A DNA stretch of 64,000 nt from Casuarina equisetifolia (GCA_028551475.1 CM052355.1:29725580-29789579), one strand, 5' to 3'; counted from the first letter of the stretch, positions 21,900 to 34,638 are shown. The notes: a model not told the origin generated them from the sequence alone. Program-made: numbers and translations.

Positions 21900-23290
21900 T
21901 CCTTTCTCCTTTCTTCAGTTGTTCTCCTCTGCGTCAAAGTTGCCGGTGAAGATGATGGCTGACTTCCTCCCGAAATAGGTAATCTTGGAATCCTCTCACG
22001 GCTACCGGTGAAGTCTTTGATTAGATTCAGGTGTGTTTCCAAGGCGTGGTACTCTGTTATCTCCAGCCCCAACTTCGTGGCCACGCACCTAGGTCGCTCT
22101 GTTTCAAACACCCAATACCCGCCTTCCCTTCTCTTCTACCATTACGACCTCCGCCTCGGCAAACCGCGTTTAACGCTTCATTTCACATCTGGATTTTAGC
22201 GCCCCTGACATACAGACCATCCTGCAATCCCTCGATCGAGAAATAGAAGAGAAAGGTGGCTTCTTTGCCTACCCATGGGATTTCACATAATTGTATTGTG
22301 GTAGGAGAATTTAACAAGGTCGCATCATTCACATAGAAATTGAACACACAAATATAAAAACGCACACACCCAAACACAACAGATTTAAGAGGTTCGGAAT
22401 ATCATAATGTCCTACGTCTCCTGTAGTCTCTTTTCATTAGATTTTTTCATACATTTCCTCTCTTCAAATAGGTATCTCATGGATTTTTTCATCAACTAGA
22501 ATCCATAAGAGGGGCTTTCTTCAACAATTAGCTCCTCATGGAGACTCTCTCAATTTGCCCACTAGGTTTTTCTATACTTCTCCTATTTATAGAGAAACCC
22601 TGAAGAAATCCTAGTTGAATATTACTAGAAAAATTTACTTCTACATAAGAATAAGAATCCTAATCTAACACTACTATGAAATTCACTACATCTAGAAGAT
22701 ATTTTCTAATTTCACAATTAAATAAAGACCCCTGATTATAATGACAACTATACCCTTTAACTTAATTGTTCCACCAATCTTAACACGTTGCTCAAGCCAA
22801 CTCTTCGACATTCACTCGATCGTTGTTGGTTCGTGTAACGGCCTGATTTGCATCGTCAGTAATATTTTGGGTGACGGTCCTTTGGGATATATACTCTGGA
22901 ACCCTTCTATTAACAGATATAAACTCCTCCCGGATCTACCATTTTTATGAAATCTTATGGCCCAGTTAATCATTATCTAGGATTTGGCTATGACGCCAAG
23001 ACCGATGATTATAAATTGGTGAGCCTGGTGTATCTTGATGGCCGTGTTTTCAACACTGTTCCACCTTTGGTTGAGATTTATACGCTTAGAACCGGCGCAT
23101 GGCGCTCTGTCATGGTTCCCGGTCCTCCCTATGTCATCGAGATGCGGTCTTATACAGTTTTCTTGAATGGGGCAGTTCACTGGTTAGGAAACACTCCGTC
23201 ATCACCAGGTTCTGTTCGGAATGTAATTGTGTCATTTGATATGGAAGGTGAGGCTTGTTTTTTGGCTTTTGTCTTAGCTTGGATATATTT
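21900..23290 (+). pseudogene. F-box protein pseudogene, copy 3 (split by an LTR insertion)
   Basis: Starts at ATG 21952/21955 (MADFLPK), followed at once by TAG 21976-21978 where other copies have Glu, and a one-base loss just after. The F-box continues in another frame (IRFRCVS and VVLCYLQPQ regions). The gene is interrupted at about 22299-22785 by an LTR-like insert and resumes with VVGSCNGLICIVS and YILWNPSINRY. It shifts frame near 22945, then reads a good FBA stretch: GFGYDAKTDDYKLV, VEIYTLRTGAWRS, FLNGAVHWLGNTP, VIVSFDMEGEA. The C-terminal third is replaced by unrelated DNA after about 23250. Not functional. Confidence 0.8.
22299..22785 (+). mobile_element. Probable solo LTR inside the F-box pseudogene
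   Basis: A 487-bp insert beginning TG and ending CA exactly where the F-box coding sequence breaks and later resumes. It has a TATA-like word (TATTTATAG, 22584-22592) and a polyadenylation word (AATAAA, 22721-22726) in plausible LTR order. Flanks are TATTG (22294-22298) and CGTTG (22786-22790). These agree at three of five bases, so the target duplication is eroded. The class of retrotransposon is unknown. Confidence 0.5.
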
Positions 23291-24600
23291 TAATAGATGC
23301 GAAGTGTTTTTCTGTTTTAGTGTCCATTGATCAATGTTTTAGTGACTAGTGGTTGCACAGTATTTGTGGTTTCTTGGGTTTGTTCATCTGCAATGGAGGA
23401 TGACAAAAATCAAAACATTAAATTGGGTTGGAACTGTAAGGAAAATCAATGTGATAACACCATGCTCAAATTATGTCATGTGTGTATCTTCTTAATACAA
23501 AGCCCAACAGAGCAGTACTATGAACTATTATATTTTTCACTTCCTTCTATTTGTCGACACTGCTTATTGTTCATTTTGTGTAGTTAAAGTTGGAGGGGCA
23601 CAACAAAATAGCTAATGAGGGGATGGGATGAAGGTGAGGCCATTGTTGTTGCAACCCCGGGAAGTTTCACTGCGATTTTTAGAATGTTTATAGTTGTTTT
23701 GATATGCTTGAGAGTGTCTTGGATTTTTATTTGTGCGAGTGCATGTTTGCTAAACATGTCATATGCTTATGCACCTACTTCTATAACTGTTTAGGCCCGA
23801 AAGCATGCCATACTTATTGTGTCTTGGTCCTTAATTGAAACGGAGTATGAAGTTAGCTCTTTTGAAGAAAAATCATCTCATGCGGTGAAACTTACATTTA
23901 TTAGTCACTCTAGTATCCTCTCAATGTCATTCTTTTAAAGCAGATGAAGAGGGGCAGTCTTCTGCGTTTTCTGTAAAAATTTTGATAAAAATGTCTAATG
24001 ATGATGTGTTTACCCTTTGTTTTCTACATTTTACATCATCCAATATTTTCTGATTCCAACCATTGGAATAGGTCATAGCTTGAAAATCGTAAGTTTTAAA
24101 GATTACAAGCCAACTTTTTCAAATACATTTTATTAATTAATTTGAAGAAAATGGATTAAGAGCACCTAACTTGTGCAAGCTGGCCGTAAGTACATATGGT
24201 TGATTATCTATATTATCTGTTGTATTGCTTTTCCCTTCTTTTTTTTTTTTTCCTTTAACATTCTTAGCGACATTTTTGTCCTGTTTGCTTGTTCTTTTAC
24301 ATTTTTATTAAGTAAATTGGAGCCTGCAAATGAAGAAAAAAAAATATAGTAAAAAAAAATTATAAAAAATTTGTTTCTGATTGGAATGTTACTTCAATTT
24401 TTTAAAGAAAAACATTAGCTTTTCATATTTTTCTTCTATTTTAAAACAGAAAATGGAAAATATTGGCATATCAGGTGAATATGTCAATGATATACTATTA
24501 GTATTAACATTCTTCACAACAACAAAAAGAGTCATTTTTTATTTTACTTTTTATATTTGGGATAAAGCTGCTTCGGAAGTACAATTTTGTGTTGCTTGAC
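23291..24600 (+). repeat. F-box 3' flank duplicon and 5' flank of copy 4
   Basis: 23380-24110 matches 49440-50290 in order (same landmarks near 23390-23490 and 23590-23930). 24470-24600 is the 5' flank seen before other F-box copies. Small open frames are not supported as genes. T-rich and A-rich tracts occur at 24235-24260 and 24330-24370. Confidence 0.6.
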
Positions 24601-24631
24601 AGCTCACCCAATGCCATGAAAGTATTTTCCG

Positions 24632-25930
24632 ATGCCTGAGTTTATCCTCTCTTCCGCGTTTCTTTCCCCAGCGTCAAAGCTGCTGGTGAAGACGATGGCT
24701 GACTTGTTACCGAAAGAGGTAATCTTCGAAATCTTATCATGTCTACCAGTGAAGTCTTTCATTAGATTTAGGTGTGTTTCCAAGACATGGTGCTTTGTTA
24801 TCTCCAGCCCGCCCACCACAGACGCTCTCTTTCCAACCCCCAACACCCGCCTTGCCTTCTCTACCACTTCGACTCCCGTCTCAACAAACCTCGTTTGACG
24901 CTTCATTCTTCCTACAATCCGTTTCCTCGGGACCATTTTACCAAACATCTGGATTTTAGCTTCCCTGACATCCATGCATTTCTGCTCTCCCTCGATCAGG
25001 AGATTGAAGTCAAAGGGGGCTTCTTGGCCTACCCATGGGATTTCACAGAATTGCGTTGCTAACACCGACGCATCGACCCAAACGCGCTCGTTGTTGGTTA
25101 GTGTAACGGCCTAATTTGTTTCTCCAATAACATTTTCCGCAACGGGCTTTTGGAATATGTTATCTGGAACCCTTCAATTAACAAATCCATATCGCTTCCG
25201 GACCCTACCATCATCACTTCACTCAACTCTCACGGCCATCTTCGTCATTGTCCAGGATTTGGTCATGACGCAAAGACTGACAATTATAAATTGGTGACCC
25301 TCGTGTATCTTTATGGTGGTGCTGATATTGGTTGCGCTACTGTTCCGCCTTTGGTAGAGATTTATACACTTAGAACCGGCGCATGGTACTCTGTCATAGT
25401 TCCCATACTCTCTATGTCATCGACGCGCAGTGCATACCAGTTTTCTTCAATGGGGCAGTCCACTGGTTAGCAAACACTCCGCCATAGCAAGGCTCGTTTC
25501 GAAATGTACTTGTGTCTTTTGATATGGAGAAAGAGGCCTTTCATGAGATTGCTACACCGATGAGTTTACAAGTCGATCCCTTGAGCATGGCAATTTCGGT
25601 GCTTGATGGGTCTCTTGGTCTTGTCCTAAGTAATCGATGGACGGGAGGCCAATGTCACTCCGTATGGGTGATGAAAGAGTATGGAGTAGTGGAATCTTGG
25701 ACCAAATTGTTTGATATTGCCATTGATGAAGGATTTTTAGAAGGGTGGCAGGCTTTGGAAATAATGGTGAAGTTCTAGAGACCAAGAATAGAAGTTTGTT
25801 TCTTACGAGCCTAGTAGCCAAAGAAGAATGGATCTTCACATTTTGAGCCTCTCATTCGATTCGATTCATTTGGATACTTATGTGGAGAGCCTTATTCTAC
25901 TTAATGTAGCAGATTGAGTTTTGGGACGGT
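24632..25930 (+). pseudogene. F-box/FBA protein pseudogene, copy 4 (most complete)
   Basis: Best template for the family in this window. The likely start is ATG 24697 ([19 protein letters not shown]). The F-box ends around RFRCVSKTW, then a frame change near 24820. A middle part follows (HLDFSFPDIHAFLLSL, FLAYPWDFTELRC) up to TAA 25060-25062, and a further TAG at the VVG(S)CNG position near 25100. The FBA domain reads YVIWNPSINKS, PGFGHDAKTDNYKLVTLVYL and VEIYTLRTGAWYSV, shifts frame near 25410, then gives SFDMEKEAFHEIATP, ISVLDGSLGLVLSNR and VWVMKEYGVVESWTKLF. The tail is near 25800-25920. At least two stops and three shifts make it a pseudogene, though nearly every segment of the ancestral protein (about 400 residues) is present. 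Confidence 0.85.
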
Positions 25931-26819
25931 AGGGAACTTAGTGGAATGATAATTAAGAACAAAGAACAGCAAAGGTGAGATGCTTGATGCTATTTTTACA
26001 TTAGACATGTTTGTAAGGGTCCTTAGTATAATGCTATAGGTATTTTACTTAAAGCAGAATTAGTTTTCTCTACAGTGTCACTTGTTACCTATTTTAGTTT
26101 GATTTTGGTTCTATCTGTTATCTCTGGTTAGATAAATTTTGATAGATGCTGCTGGTTTTTTTCTTTCAGCACTCATTGATCTATGTTTTGGACAGTAGGC
26201 CATTATTGGATCTAAAAGCTTCTCAAAATGTTTAAATGACTATAGGTTACTTATTATCAATATTCTCTCTGGTTGTTTCATCTTAAGGTAGAATGACAAA
26301 AGTCAAAACGTTAAATTGTGTTAGAACTGGACGGAAAATTACTTTGAGAAGATTGTGCCCAAATTATGTCATGTCTGTCTATCCTCTCACCAAAAATTCC
26401 ACCAGATGTACTAAAATGTGTTCAAACTTCCCTGCAAGTGGTTGATGCTCCTGTTGCTTACTGGGTGTAGATAAAGTTAGAGTGCTCAACGACATGGCTA
26501 GTGGAGGTACAGGGGTTTTTGGTGTTGTCTTTTGAGGATGGATTGAAGGTGAGACCATGATTGTTACAACACCTGGGAGTTCCACTATTTTTTTTTTCAG
26601 AATATTATATAGCTGTTGTTAGGAAAATAGAGTACGAAGTTACCATTAGTTGATGTGCTCTTTATTTATTTATTTATTTATTTTTGACAAAAATCATCTC
26701 ATGTTAAAAGTTTTTGTATGAATGTATGTGAAACTTACATTCAGAAGTTGCTCTAGGATCCTTACAATGTTATTCTTTTACTTTTGATGATACATTAGAA
26801 TATGAAGTCCTTTGGAATT
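25931..26819 (+). repeat. F-box 3' flank duplicon, copy after F-box copy 4
   Basis: Non-coding. It follows the same order of landmarks as 606-1400 and 51782-52700. The block with a TTTA/ATTT-rich stretch near 26655-26685 is the local variant. No real frame. Confidence 0.6.
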
Positions 26820-27345
26820 TTCTTTTCTTTAATCTCTCCAATCACTCATTTGAATTGGAGGCATCATATTTGATAGGAGTAGCCATTAGATATGTTATTA
26901 GATAACAGACTTTTAGGTTCTTGAACTGACGCAAAGATCCCAATCCCAAGCCCATTGGTTGTAAGCTTTCAACTACCATTCATCTTTGGGTTTCAAATAA
27001 CATTTTCATGAGAAGGTACCATTTTATTTGAAACTTTTGAGCCAATTATCCATTCAAAATCTTGGTGAAAATCAATTGAAAACTTCAATTCCTTTCAACC
27101 TAGTAAACTTAATACAACAAGAGTCTTTTATCTAGATTTAAATCATTTTACCAATAAAATATCTGTGAGATTTTCAACCTTGCACATATAAGGTTCTAGT
27201 ATCTTAGGTTCAACAAGTTTAAAGGTTGTATTCTAAATTCAATCATTAACCTCAAGAATTTTGAACATATTGATAATTTTATGAGCTACTTTGTTGGCTT
27301 TGTAGAGTTTGATAAGTTTGTTAGGTACAAATATTTAACTTAGTT
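26820..27345 (+). pseudogene. RLP LRR-domain remnant with flank repeat
   Basis: 26820-26930 is a piece of the dispersed block also found at 32660-32740 and 62480-62550. 26980-27330 is a decayed LRR-coding stretch similar to 54440-54745, read in pieces (SNNIFMR-like, KILVKIN, FNKFKGCILNSI, then NLKNFEHID). Stops and shifts are frequent. Confidence 0.55.
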
Positions 27346-28700
27346 ATCTCTATGTCATAATCAATCATCAATACTTTTTACTAAAGTTGGTGCCAGTGCT
27401 ATTCTTCCAAAGTCCTCAATATCTAGACTTGTCTTCATACAATTTATGTAAGTAAGATAAGTTGGTGAATGGTGAAGATATTTAGGAACAACATTCATGG
27501 CTTGAAGAAAGTAGTTTGAAAAAGATGTTTTCAAAATAAATGAATATTTATATATGGATGCTACTCCATTTACTCTTTTGTTCACCCCCCCCCCCCTCCC
27601 CCTTCTATTCACAATGTGCATCTTTCTTTTTTGATTTTTTTGGTGTGTTTAAAAGTGGTTAGATATTTTTTGGTTTTTATATAAATAATGAAATAAAATA
27701 TTTGTTATATTGTTTTTCCTTTTTCTTTTTCAGTCACATTGTCGTTCTATCTACTTGTTTCTTTTATAGTTTTGGGTTCAAATGCTTGATGTTTAGTTGT
27801 CTGTTTGTGCGAACGGAAGCTCCAAGATTTTTTTGTGTTTTCTTTTTGTGGGGAGAGAGAGAGAGAGAGAGACTAAGACAGGAACTCCATAATGCCCAGT
27901 TAAGGAGCTAAAGAGGTTCAAAGTTTAGTATCTAATATGCTTTAGTTATTTGCTTTGATGGTGCGTAAGTTTATTTCTCCTTTGCCAAATGGTTATAACA
28001 TGCAACTGTGAGAAAATACCAGAAATAAGGACAAGCTTTTCCATTAGCAGTTAGTCCACTTACCTTTTACCTTTATTGGGTAATTGGAGTCTGCAAATGA
28101 AGAAGTATTAGCTTTCTTTAGTAAATCTGTCAAAAGTAACCCCTTGGGTAAGATCATGTTTTGCAGTAGTAGCAGTTAAGATTTTCAAAACATGCCTCAT
28201 GTTGAAGCAGGGAATATCTGAAATGATGGTGCCGAAGTTCCATTTAGGTTCATTAGAGTTGTTTTGGATGGCATCTCTGACGGCATTTTAGAAACCCAAC
28301 CATTTATTCTTTGTTGTTGCACCAAAGCTGAACTTTAAGAGGAGGTTTGCTGCTAAGATAGAGCGTTTGATAAAGGAGCTGCAATGTACCTGGTAGAGCA
28401 GGAGTTTGATTTGCTTGATGGATAGCTTCTGGTTGTTTTCGGTATTCCAGATAACACTCACAGCTCTAGCTTAAAAAAGTAGTTAGCGTCAGGATATCAA
28501 CATAAAACACTCAAGTCATCTACTTGAAACATATGTATTTCTTTGAATATCACATCATGAAAAAAAAAAGTTATCAAGCTACTTTCCTCCAACGATTTTC
28601 TTTCTTTGACCGTTATAATGTCTTAACCAGATAACATGTAACTTGGACCAAACCCAAATGTATTAAATTGTCATTTTTGCACTTCCACCTAATTCTAATT
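27346..28700. other. Spacer with simple repeats, no gene seen
   Basis: Contains a C-rich run (27585-27602) and a (GA)n microsatellite (27853-27872). 28080-28420 resembles 50380-50760 (same landmarks around 28130-28210 and 28290-28330), a piece of F-box 3' flank. No coding frame is credible. Confidence 0.5.
27853..27872 (+). repeat. (GA)n microsatellite
   Basis: Ten uninterrupted GA units, a potential length polymorphism. A C homopolymer-rich tract lies 250 bp upstream. Confidence 0.9.
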
Positions 28701-28724
28701 TCATAGCTTGTAGTTTACTCATCG

Positions 28725-29900
28725 AACCCCCTGGCTGACGGGCGGGAAAGCTCCTGCGGGGTGGATGTTGAGCCCGGAGATCTCGAGATAATTGGGAAGA
28801 TACTCAAACCAAGGAAAGGAGATGTCGCAGGGGAAGGCAACTCTTGAGAACGCCTGGATTTTGTTGACGATCCGTTCCCTCAGAACTATTTCACCAAACA
28901 TCTGGATTTTATCTCCCCTGCCATCAACACCTCTCTGCTCTCCCTTTATCAGGAGATAGAAGACAAAGGGGCTTCTTCGTGTACCCATGGGATTTCACAG
29001 AATTGCCTCGCTCAAACCGACCCATTGACCCAAACGCAGTCTTTGTTGGTTCGTAATGTCATTTCACAGAATTGCCTTGTTCAAACCGACGCATCAACCC
29101 AAAAGCGATCGTTGTTGGTTTGTCAAACGGCCTAATTTGTGTCGCCAACGATGATTTCCGCACTGGTCTTTCGGAATTTGTTCTCTGGAACCCTTCTATT
29201 AACAAATTTATATTTCTTCTGGATCCTACCACTTCACTACTTTACTTAACCCTTCCGGCCCAATTTGTTATTGTCCAGGATTTGGTTACGATGCTAAGAC
29301 CGATGATTACAAATTGGTGACCCTTGCGTATCTTTATGGTGGTGCTGGTTTTAGTTATACAACATTAGTCGAAATTTATACCCTTAGAACTGGCGCATGG
29401 CGCTCTATCGTGGTTGCTGTTCCCCGCTATGTTTGTCAGTGCACAAATCAAGGTGAATGGAGCAGTACAATAGTTAGCAATACCATATCAAGGTTCGTTT
29501 CAGAATGTAATTTATGTCGTTTAATATAGAGGGTGAGACATTTCATGAAATTGTTGTGCCGAAAAGTTTACAGGGCCATTACTTGAACATGACAATTTTG
29601 GTGCTTGATGGATCTCTTGTTGTTGTCCCAAGTAACCGATGGTTGGGAGAGCAATGTCACTTTGAATGGGTGAGGAGTATGGAGTAGCTGAATCTTGGAC
29701 CAAACTATTGACATTGGTGGAAGATTGAAAAGGGTGGTAGGATTTGGAAAAAAGTGTCTAAGTTCTAGTAACCAAGGATGAAAGATTGTTTTCTTATGAA
29801 CCTATGAGCTAAAGAGAAACAGATCTTCACATTTAGGGCAATTCATTCAGTTCGTTTATTTGGATACTTATGTGGAGAGCCTTGATCTACTTAATGTGGT
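28725..29900 (+). pseudogene. F-box/FBA pseudogene, copy 5 (5' end replaced)
   Basis: The F-box itself is absent. Family sequence starts near 28865 (HLDFI-type segment, then the YPWDFTE region at 28985-29010) and continues with NRRINPKAIVVG, FVLWNPSINKFIF, then after a shift VTLAYLYGGAGF, VEIYTLRTGAWRSI and, after another shift, GETFHEIVVPKS and ILVLDGSLVVVPSNRW. The tail is near 29800-29900. 28735-28860 is GC-rich foreign DNA in place of the 5' part. 28992-29054 and 29061-29123 are two tandem copies of one 63-bp segment. Non-functional. Confidence 0.78.
28992..29123 (+). repeat. 63-bp tandem duplication inside F-box copy 5
   Basis: Two copies of the segment that encodes the TELxCSNRRxDPN region, 69 bp apart and with several differences, so the duplication is not recent. 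Confidence 0.75.
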
Positions 29901-30335
29901 AAGTGTAATGCTACTTAAGCACAAAGAATAGGAAGACTGAAATGCTTGATGTCATATTTACATTAGACATTTTTGTAGTTGTGTAGTATGATGCTATATT
30001 TTCCTTAAAAGTAGAATTATTTTTCTTTGTGAAGTTCAACTTTTTTCAAATGTTATATGGTTGTTTTGATATGCTTGAAAATTATCTTATATATATATAT
30101 ATATATATTTTCTGTAACTGCATGTGGTAACAATAAACTCAAGCCATGCTAATTGGGTCTCGATACTAGAGGAAAACTAATTATGAAGTTACCATTAGTT
30201 GAAATCTAGTTATGAAGTTATCATTAGTAGAAATCTAATTATGAAGTTACCATGAGAAAAACTAATTATTTTCATATATGAAATTTATTGATAGTATTAT
30301 TTATTTTTATGATTATTATTATAGCCTAAGTAAAA
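29901..30335. repeat. F-box 3' flank with a 29-bp minisatellite
   Basis: 30177-30205, 30206-30234 and 30235-30262 are three head-to-tail copies of a 29-bp unit containing TATGAAGTTA. That word is part of the F-box 3' flank duplicon, where it occurs once. A (TA)n run lies near 30089-30108. No gene. Confidence 0.75.
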
Positions 30336-31045
30336 AGTTGTTGGCTCATTGTATAAGTTTATGTAATGTGGACTTATATCAATAAGTATAAATTAGTATT
30401 TCTTACTGTGATAAGTTAATGTTACATTCTAATTGTACACAAGTTTTATTCATATTGCCTTTATTTCGTATAGGGTATTAGTTCATGTGAGCCTTTATTC
30501 ATTTTATAGGCTTAGATGAGTGATGCTATTTGTATTGATACTTTTACTACTTGGCTAAGTTTTCTCTATAACTTTTTATTTATATACACTAAACCTTACT
30601 ATAGGAAGATATTTGGAGACAACGGTGACAATTATTTTATATTGCATTTGGTTGTGGGAAAATGCCCTTTAGGGCATTTTTGTCATATCATCGCTCTCTC
30701 TCCCATACAAACAAAAGCACACACACTTTCACTTAAGACATACACGATAACATAGCCCTTTTACTATTGTTCATAGCTTGAGAGAGAGTTCACTGTGCAA
30801 TCCCGTTTGTTGCTTTCTTCCTCTATCTTTGCAGCAGTTTTTGAATGCCTCGTTAAGCTAGTATCAAGAGAGAATAGAGAGTAGAACGTTTGGTCTAAGT
30901 TGTAGCTTGAAAATAGACAAATACAAGATGTTTTTCAGACTTGTTTTGAGTTTTGTTAAAAAACCCACTTTTCTCTCCATCATTGATATTTTGATTTTGT
31001 AAAAGGCCTCGACTGAGGTCATATTTTCTTATAGTTTTCACCCTT
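30336..31045 (+). mobile_element. Probable old copia-type solo LTR
   Basis: The start (TGTTGGCTCATTGTATAAG) is clearly related to the start of the young copia LTR at 34639, and the similarity runs on through about 30440. A perfect 8-bp inverted repeat (AAATGCCC / GGGCATTT) lies near 30659-30678. Past about 31050 the DNA returns to the dispersed block also seen at 16930, which sets the 3' limit. No target duplication is recognisable, consistent with age. Boundaries are approximate. Confidence 0.5.
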
Positions 31046-34000
31046 AGAACGGGGGAACACTTACACTTCAAAACCAAACGTTCTCAGCGACAAAATCAGA
31101 ATGCCGTAAAAAGAGCTCCTTGAATGTGAAGCAGGTTCTTACTTTTCTTGCTTCTTTTGATGACACATAGCAAGTTTCTTTGCTATGTGAAATGACATGT
31201 GTCTTCACCAACATTAATAAAAAGATTGAAAAGGAGATCGTCAGTTGAGACAAGAGAGGCAGAGAAAGAGGTTTCTTGTTCTGCCTGAAAGGTCTACTCA
31301 AAGGAACACAGTTGTGGTCGGCTGCTCTGCCCTTTTTTTTTTTTTTCTTGGTTTCATATTTTAGCTTTACGTAAAACTCCGGGGTTTCATTAGACCTAAG
31401 ATCTCAATCTTAACCTTTCTCCCAAATTTGATAGAGAATTTGATGCTATACAGTAGAAGAGAAAGTGCCGCAATATTTTGTAAAAATTCAAGCAAAAGTT
31501 GTTTTTGGATTTAAAAGGGGAAAACAGGTTCTATATAGGAATGAGCTGGAATTGAAATATGTTACAATAATGTTAATTCCTAATTCTTCTTTTTTCAAAT
31601 TTTTTAAATGGGAAGTATTGATAGGAAAATTAGATTCAACAAAATCAAACCGCATCCAGAACTACATAAAAAAATTAAATTAGAGTAGTTGTTACCAACA
31701 AAAAGAACAAGTGAAAAAAAATTGATGTTTTTAACCAAAAAAAAAAACAAAAGAATCAACATAAGTGAATAATTGAACATTGGTTCTTTTTGTGTTCTTA
31801 AATATTGATTTCAAGCTTTTGTCTTAATAGTTTGCTTCTTGAAAATATTTATAGCATCTTTAAATTTTCTCAAGATATAGATATCACATAACAAATTGCC
31901 TTCAGATTAAGACAAACCTCCTATCTTTATCATTTCCTGAGTTGAGGATGGAGTTGCACCCTAGATCTTGGAAATTAACTTATGGACCAAACTTGTTGGC
32001 AAATTAAGACTCATGACAATCATAGCTAGACTCGTAACAAGCCTCTGTTCTCATCTATAAAATGGCAATTTTAAGATAAGGTGATCTAGTAAAAAAGGAT
32101 ATAGAAATTGAAGTAGTTTGGAAAAGATGATGTCTTCCAAAGATTTCATTGCATGTATAGCCTCTTCCCACATTTAATTGCAAGTTAGTTGTTTACTTGG
32201 ATTTTTTTTTTTTTTTGGGTGGAGAAGTAAATTACTATTATTATTTTTACTTATGCACACAAGGGAGGGGAAGGGGGGAATCAAATTGGAAAAGTAAATT
32301 ATATTAATAAATATTAAAATATAAAAGTAAAGGAGATACCTTACTATTATATTTGTTTGAGAAGATTTTATATTTTAAAAAAAAAACAATTCTCCCAGGA
32401 GAACCATTTACAATTTAAACTTTTAACAACTAGCATTTGCTCTAGTAGTGTGGTTACTTGGATCTTATTATTGTTAAAAAATCCCAAACTAAAATCTAAA
32501 ATGAATTTCACTTTAAATATCCCTTCCAATATTGAACGTCCTTGGGAAAAATAGAAAAAGGAGATTGGACATGCAATGGGGCAAGAAGGGAGAGACTGAC
32601 AATTTGATTTCAATTGAAGAAAAAAAAAAAAAGGCTTCCATCAATAACCCAAAGATCACGAAAGAAGTCGTCTTTGATCTCTACAACTACTCATTTGAAT
32701 TGGGGGCACCATATCGGATCAGAATAGCCATTACATCTGATCTAAGATCCCAAGTCCCACTTGAATGACTTGACTTCATGCAACTTGCAGCTTCAACATC
32801 ATGAGTCTATGTCACAAGCCATTTGCACTTTGACTATATCACAAACCTTTAACTTTGGATCATGTTGTGGGACAGAAATGACTTGACTTTATGCAACTTG
32901 TAGCTTCAACATCATGAGTATTAAGTTGGTGATGGAAAAAAAAGAAGGAAAAATTGACAATTTAGACTTCAATAAGAAGACTTCCATCTAACCTAAGAAC
33001 ACGCAAGAAATCGTCTTAATGTCTCCCACCATGCATTTGAGTTGGAGGCATCACATCAGACAAGAGTAGCCATTATGTCTAATCTAAGATTCCAATTGCT
33101 GACCGGAAAGGCTAAGGCTATTCAGTCTTTGGGTTTCTATTATCAATTCAATAGTTTTCATAGTTTGAATCAATCAATCAATAACTTAACCTTGAAACTA
33201 CAGTAAAACGAAGGTAATCCAACGAGTAATATAAGAAAAAGAAGGAAACGTACAAGTTTTAGATTTTAATCCTTTTGATTGTATAAAGAAGGCAGCATCT
33301 AGTGTCGCTGATGCCTATTTGGTTGTATAACATAAACATCAAGAATGAAATTTTTTTAAATGTGAACCAAATCAAACTAGTCAAAAACCATATTTGCTAT
33401 GAACATACATATGTAGGAGATCATGGAAGGAAGCACTCAAGAAATTCCATGTGAAACGCCAGTATTTTTTCTGAAAGAAAGTGAAAAAGCACGTAAAACA
33501 ATTAACCAAAAGTTGACGACGTAGTACAAAGTGAGTTCATGAATGGCCCTTCCGTGAAATAATGACGTCTCATGTTATATTAATTAGAGTAACGCACTTG
33601 GACGTTCAACAGAACGAAAAGTTTCCCTTTCGTGTTTAAAGGAACATGGTCGGGAACGTCCAATGCCCATGATTTGTTCATTAAAGTAGGAGGCTTGTTA
33701 TAAGCTATGGGTTGTACTGAGTTTTTCTTAAAGCTAGTTTCCTTTTCTAGGCTTGTCTAATATCTCTACTGATTTAATGTGTATATTTTTGACATAAAAA
33801 ATAACGTTTAAGATAAGCATATATTCTGCTAGTGGACGCAAGAAGGGGTCTTTTTGGGCTGCCTTTTGTGGATGGCATGAAGGTGAGGCCAAGATTGACA
33901 CAGCACCACAGAGGTTCCCTCTGTCCGAATGTTCTAGGGTTGCTTTGGTCTGCTTAAAAATTATCTTAGATAATGATTTGTGTGAGCAGATACTGTTTCC

Positions 34001-34560
34001 CCTGAATTCAAGCAATGCATATTGTGTCACGGTAGGTACCTAAGAAAAATAGAATATGAGGTTACCATAGTGTGGTGAAAGTGATCGCATGATTGTATAT
34101 GAAAGAAGCTCCATTCCTATGTTGTTCTAGGTCCCATATTTTTAGATTTCTTACGAGGGAGAGCCAGTCCATCACCATCAGCAACAAAGTAACCTGACTT
34201 TAATACCATGTAAGAATGAGCTCAATCCTACCAAAACTCATAAGCAATAATAGGAGGTAGCCCACACCTTATAAAACATAGATGCTTAAGTCTCTGTTTC
34301 AATGTGAAACTGAATAACACTTTTGATAATAGTATAGAAACGAGTCTTTCGTATGTTTCTCTTCTATATTTTCTTAATATCAGAAACTGAGCTAAGGAAC
34401 GGGAACTTTGATATACCAAGTTTTAAGATGGATGATGGAACATAAGCAGATTAGAAACAGAATCATCAGCACTCTTCAACGTTGGAAAGAGAAGTGGTTA
34501 AAAAAAAAAAAACAATACAGCAATTGTACGTCCTTTTAAACTGACCGATATTAAAATGTC
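31046..34560. repeat. Dispersed flank block, copy B
   Basis: 31050-31320 matches 16930-17300. 31380-32150 matches pieces of 17370-19030. 32500-32775 matches 19130-19470 and 62310-62580, and a shorter second copy lies at 32930-33100. 33700-34140 resembles F-box 3' flank. T-rich and A-rich runs occur at 32200-32220 and 32620-32635. No supported gene. Confidence 0.5.
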
Positions 34561-34638
34561 AGTTATTAATGAAATAGCAGAAGAGGATAAAGGTGGACAG
34601 ATAAACCGAGGGGCTGCTGCAGTATGTAGACGATGGTA
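34500..34638 (+). repeat. Left half of an RLP upstream copy, cut by the copia element
   Basis: Matches 43440-43578 upstream of the RLP at 44027, including the GGTGGACAGATAAA and GCTGCTGCAGT words. The match stops exactly at the target duplication TGGTA (34634-34638) and resumes at 41858 after the element. Confidence 0.8.

Noticed and set aside
30660..30678. Perfect short hairpin as an intrinsic terminator or miRNA
   Set aside because: The stem is only 8 bp and lies in an LTR-like sequence; too short for a miRNA precursor, and bacterial terminators do not apply.
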